Assembly: GCF_002217755.1 (NCBI RefSeq)
Contig: NZ_BCFL01000016.1
Span: forward strand, 726,319-790,318
Direction of reading: 5' to 3'
From: Streptomyces hyaluromycini
GTDB taxonomy: Bacteria; Actinomycetota; Actinomycetes; Streptomycetales; Streptomycetaceae
Length of the DNA: 64,000 nucleotides
The translations under genes and the position numbers were made by a program. The notes below the pieces were generated by a model that was not told the DNA's origin, did not search any database, and worked only from the letters and a program-made list of their open reading frames with translations. This document shows positions 1-5,869 of the stretch, one piece after another (positions within the stretch are counted from its first letter, which is position 1; every line of letters begins with the position of its first letter).

Positions 1-1381
1 TCACATGGCCGTAGCCGAGTCGGTGGCCGACCTCGTGGTTGATCAGCATCTGCCGGTAGGCGTGGATCTTGTCGCCGTACGTCTTGCTGCCCTGGGCCCA
101 CCTGTACGCGTTGATCATGACGCGTTCCGTGGAGGCCGAGTCGCAGGACACGTTGTCCTCGGTCGTGTCGAGGCCGGACTTGGCGCACCACTTGGCGGTG
201 GTGCCGGGGCTGGCGAGCGTGATCACGAAGTCGGGCTTGCCCGAGGAGACGCGCTCGAAGGTGCGGGCGCCGTCGTGGGCCCAGCTGCGGTCGTCGTTGA
301 GTGTCTTCTGCACGGCCTCGGCGAACAGTTTCCCGTCCAGCCCGAGCCCCTGCTCCACGTCGACGCGGTAGGTGTACTTCCGTCCCTTGCCCGGCGCCTT
401 CGCGCTCCCGGGCACGGTGGTGAACTTCCCGGACCCGGCCAGCTTGGCGCTGAGCGGGTACTTCTCGCCCATCGCCTGCTCGTACGAGAGCGTCGCCACG
501 CTCGGCGAGGCGGAGACGGACGGCGTCGTACGGCTGTTTCCGCGCGAGGCGGCGCCGTCGGTGGCCCGTGTACCGCCCGCGGCCGACTGCGACCGTACGG
601 CGCTGCCGTCGCGGCCGTCGACGACCTGCCCGGCGACGATCACCGCGAGCACGGTGGTGACGGCGGCGGCCGCGATCCCGGTGAAGGCACGGCCCTTGCC
701 GCCCTTGGGCTGGGCGGCCGGTTCACCGGTGGGCGGCGCGTCGTCATCGCCGTCGTCCGTCCCGGACGGGAGCGGTGAGGCGTGCGGGCCGGAGAAGGGC
801 GGATACGTTTCCGCACGCTGGGCGCCGATGCCGGGGCGGGGCGCGAAGACGTCGACGTCCTCGTCGAAGGCGTCGACGTAGTCCTGCCGGGGCCCACCGG
901 GCCCGCTCCGCCGCTGCCGCGGTATCGACACCCCGGCAGCACCAGCAGCACCGGCCACCCCTGCAACACCGGCCTGCCCGCCCAACTCTCCCCAGCCACC
1001 GCCCGCTTCACGCTGCTGGGGGTGACCACCACGGACCCGGGGGACGCCGTGGGCCGGGGTCCCGTCGGGGAGGCGGTGGACGCCGTGGGCCGGGGTCCCG
1101 TCCGAGTAGCGAGGCACGCCATTCGCCGGCGTGCCGTCGGCGATCCGCGGCACTCCTCGCACAGGCGTGCCGTCGGGTATTCGCGGGACGCCCTGGGCAG
1201 GCGTACCGTCCGCGAACCGGGGCGGCCCGCCCGAGGGTGTCCCGTCGGCCGGATGTGGCACCGTCGTGCCCGCGGGCCCGCGCTCCCCGCCTCCTGGGCC
1301 CTGTTTCCGGGCCGCACGCACGTCCGCTATGTCCGCGTCGTCACCTTTGGGTGCCGGGCCGCGGCGGCTGTGGCGTCCCAC
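1..1381 (-). CDS. DUF3152 membrane-anchored metalloprotease-like protein (C-terminus cut by window edge)
   Basis: The reading frame enters at the GTG at 1381, seven bases after the stop of the upstream hydrolase gene, and is still open at base 1, so about 460 residues are visible. Order: a proline-rich cytoplasmic region with six 12-residue repeats, an acidic linker, one membrane segment (about residues 225-245), a Ser/Thr-rich linker, then the DUF3152 domain. The domain carries the metzincin-like signature HEVGHRLGYGH near the visible end (bases 4-40). HExxH followed by GxxH is a zinc-site pattern, so a secreted zinc peptidase is a reasonable inference, but no substrate is known to me. A GGAG lies 11 bases before the GTG and a GAGGGG only 3 bases before it, so the start is less certain than the frame. 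Confidence 0.85.
   Translation of the reverse strand, partial: MGRHSRRGPAPKGDDADIADVRAARKQGPGGGERGPAGTTVPHPADGTPSGGPPRFADGTPAQGVPRIPDGTPVRGVPRIADGTPANGVPRYSDGTPAHGVHRLPDGTPAHGVPRVRGGHPQQREAGGGWGELGGQAGVAGVAGAAGAAGVSIPRQRRSGPGGPRQDYVDAFDEDVDVFAPRPGIGAQRAETYPPFSGPHASPLPSGTDDGDDDAPPTGEPAAQPKGGKGRAFTGIAAAAVTTVLAVIVAGQVVDGRDGSAVRSQSAAGGTRATDGAASRGNSRTTPSVSASPSVATLSYEQAMGEKYPLSAKLAGSGKFTTVPGSAKAPGKGRKYTYRVDVEQGLGLDGKLFAEAVQKTLNDDRSWAHDGARTFERVSSGKPDFVITLASPGTTAKWCAKSGLDTTEDNVSCDSASTERVMINAYRWAQGSKTYGDKIHAYRQMLINHEVGHRLGYGHV
1034..1249 (-). repeat. Six in-frame 36-bp repeats in the DUF3152 gene
   Basis: The predicted protein has six consecutive 12-residue units of the form xDGTPxxGVPRx (for example ADGTPAQGVPRI, PDGTPVRGVPRI, ADGTPANGVPRY). 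They lie in the cytoplasmic N-terminal part, before the membrane segment. The first unit is the most diverged (ADGTPSGGPPRF). Confidence 0.85.
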
Positions 1382-1388
1382 TCGCCCC

Positions 1389-2408
1389 TCAGCTCCCCGC
1401 GCCCGGCGCGACCGGTCGGCCGCCGATGGTCCCGGCAGCCGGTCCGCCGGCCAACTCGTCGGCAGACGCGAGAAGTTCACGGAACGCCCCGGCCACCGCC
1501 TCCGGGTACTCCATCATCGCCACGTGCCCGGCGTCCGGCATGGACAGCAGCCGGGAGTGGCGGAAGCTGCGCGCGGCCTTCTGGGCCATGCGGTAGCTGA
1601 CGAGCTGGTCGCGGCCGCCGTAGATCAGCAGGGTGGGGGCGAGGACGCGCTCGGCCTGGCGCCAGAGCCCGTGCTGGCCGCCCAGCGTGTAGGCGTTGAC
1701 GATCCCGCGCGCGGACCGCGCCATCGCGTCCCAGAAGTACGGCAGCCGCAGCCGCCGCTCCAGCTCCGCCACCGCGTGCTCGAACGCCTCGGGCGTCACC
1801 CGGCCGGGATCGCCGTAGCAGAGGGCCAGGACGCCCCGTACCCGCTGTTCGGCGGTCCACTTGCCGGTCGTGCGGGTGAGGAGCCCGGCGACGCCGGGGA
1901 GGCCGAGGATGACCGTCGGCACGGCCGTGCGCTGGACGCGCAGCTCGGGCAGGGCCGGAGAGACGAGCGTGAGGGTGCGGACGAGGTCCGGGCGGACGGC
2001 GGCGACGCGGGTGGCGACCGCACCGCCGAGGGAGTTGCCGAAGAGGTGGACGGGGCCGCGGCCGACCGCGTCGAGATAGCGGATGACCGCGCGCGCGTGC
2101 CCGGTGACGGAGTAGTCCCCGTCGTCCGGCGGCGGCGAGTCGCCGAAGCCCGGCAGGTCGACCGCCTCGCCGTCCACGACGCCTTCGAGCCGCTCCATCA
2201 GGTCCGACCAGTTCTGCGAGGAGCCGCCGAGCCCGTGGATGTACAGCGCGGGCGGCAGGCCCGCGCGCGCGGGCGGCCGCGAACGGACGGTGAGGGTGAC
2301 GCCGGGCAGTCCCACCGACCGCAGCCGCTCGCCCTCCGCGACTCTGACTGCCTCCGCCCCGGAGAGCACGCTGGTGGGCGGCACGGAGGGCAGCTCGGTC
2401 GAAGACAT
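1389..2408 (-). CDS. Alpha/beta hydrolase
   Basis: A 339-residue alpha/beta-hydrolase fold protein. The oxyanion-hole motif HGLGG is near residue 58, the nucleophile elbow GNSLGG puts Ser at about 126, the acid is Asp267 in GGRD, and the catalytic His is about 295 in DAGHVAMMEYP, so the triad is complete. There is no signal peptide, so it should be cytoplasmic. The substrate cannot be read from the sequence; esterase, haloperoxidase-like or C-C hydrolase are all possible. The start ATG has no Shine-Dalgarno sequence but a -10 box TAACAT ends six bases upstream, so the mRNA is probably leaderless. The DUF3152 gene follows after seven bases and is likely co-transcribed. Confidence 0.88.
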   Translation of the reverse strand: MSSTELPSVPPTSVLSGAEAVRVAEGERLRSVGLPGVTLTVRSRPPARAGLPPALYIHGLGGSSQNWSDLMERLEGVVDGEAVDLPGFGDSPPPDDGDYSVTGHARAVIRYLDAVGRGPVHLFGNSLGGAVATRVAAVRPDLVRTLTLVSPALPELRVQRTAVPTVILGLPGVAGLLTRTTGKWTAEQRVRGVLALCYGDPGRVTPEAFEHAVAELERRLRLPYFWDAMARSARGIVNAYTLGGQHGLWRQAERVLAPTLLIYGGRDQLVSYRMAQKAARSFRHSRLLSMPDAGHVAMMEYPEAVAGAFRELLASADELAGGPAAGTIGGRPVAPGAGS

Positions 2409-2414
2409 GGGCCA

Positions 2415-2440
2415 ATGTTACGAGACGATCACACTGTGAT
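2415..2440 (-). promoter_or_regulatory. Leaderless promoter with palindromic operator candidate
   Basis: On the minus strand TAACAT (2415-2420) lies six bases before the ATG of the alpha/beta hydrolase gene, the usual geometry of a leaderless start. Just upstream, 2428-2440 reads ATCACACTGTGAT, a perfect 6-bp inverted repeat around one base, placed where a -35 box or operator would lie. The regulator is unknown. Confidence 0.5.
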
Positions 2441-2641
2441 TCATGTGTTCGCCGTCACAGGACCAGCCGGGCGAGCCGCGTACGAACCGCGCACCGGCCG
2501 GAGTGACCGGCCACCGGCCGTCCGGAACGAACGGTCCCGGATGGCATAGCGCCCGCATCCGGTGTCTCCTACGCTCGTACACAGGGCACCCGTTTGTGGC
2601 CCCCTGCTTCCGCAGGGATGTTCGAAGGAAGGGAGCCCACC

Positions 2642-2863
2642 ATGGCCCATGACCCCACCGACCCCGACGTGCTCGACGATCTGGAGGCGGAGGACGCCCC
2701 GGAGATCGGTGTCGAGGCTCCCGAGGGCGACTCAGCCGAGCAGCACACGGACGTCACACCGTCCCACGACGACCCGCTCACCGGTGACCCGGGCCGCGCG
2801 AACGAGGCCGATCTCATCGAACAGGCACGTGTGGTCTCCCTCGACGAGGAGGACTACCGCTGA
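2642..2863 (+). CDS. Small acidic conserved protein, 73 aa
   Basis: The start ATG at 2642 has the ribosome site GGAAGGGAG. The 73-residue product is rich in Asp and Glu and has no membrane segment, cysteine motif or recognised domain. It looks intrinsically disordered, with a short conserved-looking C-terminus (NEADLIEQARVVSLDEEDYR). Near-identical small proteins occur in other Streptomyces as far as I recall, but none has a function that I know. It sits divergently from the hydrolase gene and upstream of the TetR regulator. Confidence 0.75.
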   Translation: MAHDPTDPDVLDDLEAEDAPEIGVEAPEGDSAEQHTDVTPSHDDPLTGDPGRANEADLIEQARVVSLDEEDYR

Positions 2864-3033
2864 CCGGAACCGGCCTCCGGCGGGCCCACCTGGCCCGTCC
2901 GCATTTCCCGGTGCGGCTTTCGCCGTCGTCCGGTACGTGAAATTCTGCGCTCGCACCGCGCACAGCACGGTTACCGAAAAGTACGATGGCCGCGCGGAGC
3001 GATCCGCATGTGGACGACTTTGGGAGGCGCGGC

Positions 3034-3678
3034 GTGACAGCCATCGAGCAGACAGAGGCGGCACGCCCGCGGGGCACTCGCCTGCCGCGCCGTGCCCGAC
3101 GGAACCAGTTGCTGGGCGCCGCCCAGGAAGTGTTCGTCGCACAGGGGTACCACGCGGCCGCGATGGACGACATCGCCGAGCGTGCCGGCGTCAGCAAGCC
3201 GGTCCTCTACCAGCACTTCCCGGGCAAGCTCGACCTCTACCTGGCCCTGCTGGACCAGCACTGCGAAGCGCTGATCCAGGCGGTGCGCGGCGCGCTCGCG
3301 TCGACGACCGACAACAAGCAGCGGGTCCGGGCGACCATGGACGCGTACTTCGCGTACGTCGAGGACGACGGCGGGGCCTTCCGCCTGGTCTTCGAGTCCG
3401 ACCTGACGAACGAGCCCGCGGTGCGCGAGCGCGTCGACAAGGTCACCACCCAGTGCGCCGAGGCGATCTGCGAGGTCATCGCCGAGGACACCGGTCTGCC
3501 GAGCGCCGAGTCGATGCTGCTGGCCTCGGGCCTCGGCGGACTCGCCCAGGTGGTGGCGCGGTCCTGGCTGCACAGCGACCGCAGCGTCCCGCGCGACCAG
3601 GCGGTACAGCTGCTGACCTCGCTGGCATGGCGGGGCATCGCCGGCTTCCCGCTGCACGGGATCGACTCCCACCACTGA
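3034..3678 (+). CDS. TetR-family transcriptional regulator
   Basis: A 214-residue regulator. The N-terminal helix-turn-helix is clear (about residues 20-66: RRNQLLGAAQEVFVAQGYHA, MDDIAERAGVSKPVLYQHFPGK); the remainder is a ligand-binding TetR core. The chosen GTG at 3034 has GGGAGG eight bases upstream; an in-frame ATG at 2986 lacks a ribosome site. The ligand and targets are unknown. Its neighbours (acidic protein, DUF3107) give no obvious metabolic clue. Confidence 0.9.
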   Translation: MTAIEQTEAARPRGTRLPRRARRNQLLGAAQEVFVAQGYHAAAMDDIAERAGVSKPVLYQHFPGKLDLYLALLDQHCEALIQAVRGALASTTDNKQRVRATMDAYFAYVEDDGGAFRLVFESDLTNEPAVRERVDKVTTQCAEAICEVIAEDTGLPSAESMLLASGLGGLAQVVARSWLHSDRSVPRDQAVQLLTSLAWRGIAGFPLHGIDSHH

Positions 3679-3817
3679 CGGACCCGCGCGGCATTCCCGT
3701 TCGCTGTTCGCTCCTGGCGTGCACGCCCGCAGCGTGTACGTCCCCTCACCGGGCTAATGTGTGCAGCGTACGGCGCGGAAGGTCGCGCACTTAACTGACC
3801 GTCGGAGGGACATAGCC

Positions 3818-4045
3818 GTGGAGGTCAAGATCGGCGTGCAGCACGCGCCCCGCGAGATCGTGCTGGAGAGCGGTCTGAACGCCGAGGAGGTCGAGCGTCT
3901 CGTCGCCGACGCGCTGGCCGGCAAGTCGCAGGTGCTGTCCCTGGAGGACGAGCGCGGCCGCAAGGTCCTGGTCCCGACGGACCGGCTGGCGTACATCGAG
4001 CTCGGTGAGCCGACCGTGCGCAAGGTCGGCTTCAGCGCGGTCTGA
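3818..4045 (+). CDS. DUF3107 protein, 75 aa
   Basis: A 75-residue protein matching the actinobacterial DUF3107 family: VEVKIGVQHAPREIVLE at the start and RKVLVPTDRLAYIELGE near the end. The start is GTG at 3818 after GGAGGGA. The predicted fold is small alpha/beta; function is not known to me. A strong hairpin terminator follows ten bases after the stop, so this is the last gene of its unit. Confidence 0.88.
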   Translation: MEVKIGVQHAPREIVLESGLNAEEVERLVADALAGKSQVLSLEDERGRKVLVPTDRLAYIELGEPTVRKVGFSAV

Positions 4046-4054
4046 CCACAGCAG

Positions 4055-4098
4055 CGCGGAGGGGCCGGGTGGACGTGTGTCCGCCCGGCCCCTCCGCG
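4055..4098 (+). terminator. Strong hairpin terminator after DUF3107 gene
   Basis: Arms 4055-4074 and 4079-4098 pair over 20 bp with a single mismatch (stem begins CGCGGAGGGGCC) around a four-base loop. No T-run follows, which is usual in Streptomyces. Confidence 0.85.
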
Positions 4099-4215
4099 TG
4101 TCGGCCCTCCACATGTGGCCCACAAGTCGTCCACAGGGGAGGATTGCATTCCGCAGGTCACGGGTAGGACGGGCTACGACCGTGAAGCGCCGGCCAGCCG
4201 TGGGAGGGACCCCTC

Positions 4216-4491
4216 GTGATGCTCCTGGAAGTCCTAGGATCCGCCCTGCTCGGCCTGGCCTTGTCGTGGGCCGCGACCAGCCGCCTGTCCCACCGGCTCC
4301 CGGCCCGCCCCCTGGTGTTCTCCACGGGTGTCGCGGGAGCCCTCTTCGGCGACTTCGTCACCCACAGCGCACTCGGCCCCGGCGCGGTCCTGGTCACTCT
4401 CCTGGGCGCGGCGATCGTCTCGGCGGCGTCCCTGTCGCTGCTGCTCCGCCCGGCGGGCCGCCGACTCCGCCGACGATCGATCCCGGCGTAG
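4216..4491 (+). CDS. Small integral membrane protein, 91 aa
   Basis: Starts at GTG 4216 (an ATG follows immediately) with GGGAGGGA upstream. The 91-residue product has two or three hydrophobic segments (about residues 2-20, 33-50, 55-75) and a basic C-terminal tail ending RRLRRRSIPA. It resembles small membrane proteins of the GlsB/transglycosylase-associated size class, but the similarity is too weak for a family call. Confidence 0.7.
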   Translation: MMLLEVLGSALLGLALSWAATSRLSHRLPARPLVFSTGVAGALFGDFVTHSALGPGAVLVTLLGAAIVSAASLSLLLRPAGRRLRRRSIPA

Positions 4492-4551
4492 CCCGTCGAG
4501 CACGCCGCACTCCTCGAACGCCCCGGACTCTTCAACGCCCCGAACCGAGGC

Positions 4552-4617
4552 GCGCCCCGAAGGGGCGCGGGGCTGTGTCGATGTGCGGCTCCGCCGCGTG
4601 GGCGCGACCAGCCCCCA
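4552..4617. repeat. Dispersed 3'-end repeat, copy A
   Basis: Begins with the hairpin GCGCCCC-gaa-GGGGCGC, then GGGGCTG, a CGATGTG segment, the inner hairpin GCGGC-tcc-GCCGC and ends CGACCAGCCCC, which pairs back to GGGGCTG. It lies between two convergent genes. Copies B (12752), C (31764) and D (37818) share this core; copy E (51648) is a variant. Confidence 0.85.
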
Positions 4618-4663
4618 CCGGCCGGAAGGCCGCGCAACCCCCGCAGCCACCCCCCTCAGAGCG

Positions 4664-5401
4664 CTACGCCGCCAACCCCAGCGCAGCCATCCGCTTGGTG
4701 TGCGCCTCCGTGATCCGCGAGAACATCCGCCCCACCTCGGCGAGATCGAACCCGTCGGCCACGCCCCCGACCAACATGGTCGACAGCGCGTCCCGGTCGG
4801 CCACCACCCGCTGCGACTGCGACAGCGCCTCACCCATCAACCGCCGCGCCCACAAAGCCAGTCGGCCGCCCACCCGGGGGTCGGCGTCGATGGCCGCCCG
4901 GACCTTCTCCACCGCGAACCCGGCATGCCCGGTGTCGTCGAGGACGGCCAGCACCAGCTCGCGCGTGTCGGAGTCGAGGCGGGCCGCGACCTCCCGGTAG
5001 AAGTCACTGGCGATCGAGTCGCCGACGTACGCCTTGACCAGACCCTCCAGCCAGTCCGACGGCGCCGTCTGCCGGTGGAAGCCGTCAAGGGCCGCGACGA
5101 ACGGCTCCATCGCCTGCGTCGCGTCCTCGCCGATCTCCGCCAGCCGGTCGCGCAGCCGCTCGAAGTGGTGGAACTCGGCCGACGCCATCTTCGCCAGCTC
5201 GGCCTTGTCCGCCAGCGAGGGCGCCAGCTTGGCGTCCTCCGCGAGCCGCTCGAACGCCGCGAGCTCGCCGTACGCGAGCGCGCCGAGCAGGTCCACGACC
5301 GCGGCACGGTAGTGCGGGTCGGCAGCCGCCGTCGCCCAGTCCTGGGCGGCGACACCGGTCGGTTCGGCGGAAGCGGTCTCAGGCTTGTCAGAGCTCGTCA
5401 T
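4664..5401 (-). CDS. Ferritin-like (MiaE-type fold) protein
   Basis: A 245-residue all-helical protein with the carboxylate and histidine spacing of the ferritin-like/MiaE diiron superfamily: GALAYGELAAFERL, EFHHFERLRDRL, then later ExxR and ExxH-type positions (SDFYREVAARL, DDTGHAGFAVE). In Streptomyces this family is usually annotated as ferritin-like or tRNA-hydroxylase-like, and I would not assign the tRNA reaction. The start ATG at 5401 was chosen because the conserved part begins soon after. No good ribosome site is visible, so the start is moderately uncertain. It is divergent from the DEAD-box helicase gene. Confidence 0.8.
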   Translation of the reverse strand: MTSSDKPETASAEPTGVAAQDWATAAADPHYRAAVVDLLGALAYGELAAFERLAEDAKLAPSLADKAELAKMASAEFHHFERLRDRLAEIGEDATQAMEPFVAALDGFHRQTAPSDWLEGLVKAYVGDSIASDFYREVAARLDSDTRELVLAVLDDTGHAGFAVEKVRAAIDADPRVGGRLALWARRLMGEALSQSQRVVADRDALSTMLVGGVADGFDLAEVGRMFSRITEAHTKRMAALGLAA

Positions 5402-5869
5402 GAAGCGCACAATAGCCCGCCCGCCGCGCCGGGGAAGCCCTGGGGAACCCCCGGGGAAGTCCCGTAAGGCCACCGGAAGTCTTCGCGAACCCCCTGGTCA
5501 ACCACTGTGACTACCACGACGTGACCAAATCGGCCATCGCATGTGCACGATTCCGGGGTATGGTGGTAATGCGCCTGCTGGTACGCCGTCGATTTTCGAC
5601 GTACCTCGACAGGCCGCACGTATGAGGATGCCCGGTCGGTGGCCCGATCGGCTCCGACCTGACAGCCCTCCCGGTTCGTACGGCACTGTGCGTACGACGA
5701 CCGGAGGGACACACCCTCAGCGGTACGAGCGCTAGAGCGTCGGCAGAGGTCCCGTGCAGTACGGCGTGCCCCCCACGGCCCGCACGTAAGGCAGCCGACG
5801 TCCCCCGGCACGGTCCGTCAAAGACCCCCGCGCTCGCCTCGCGCCGCGCCACACAGAAGAGGCAGCACC
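5402..5869. other. 468-bp divergent intergenic region upstream of the RNA helicase
   Basis: No gene is supported here. The region must hold promoters for the ferritin-like gene (leftward) and the helicase gene (rightward). It contains the hairpin at 5580-5605 and a TATGGT box near 5560 that could be a -10 element. If that box is used, the helicase mRNA has a 5' leader of about 300 bases, which would be long for Streptomyces. Confidence 0.5.
5580..5605 (+). promoter_or_regulatory. Hairpin in the helicase leader
   Basis: GGTAC and GTACC at the ends and GTCGA/TCGAC inside form an interrupted stem-loop with a TTT loop. It lies about 265 bases before the helicase start and could be an RNA structure in a long 5' leader or an operator. 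Confidence 0.4.
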
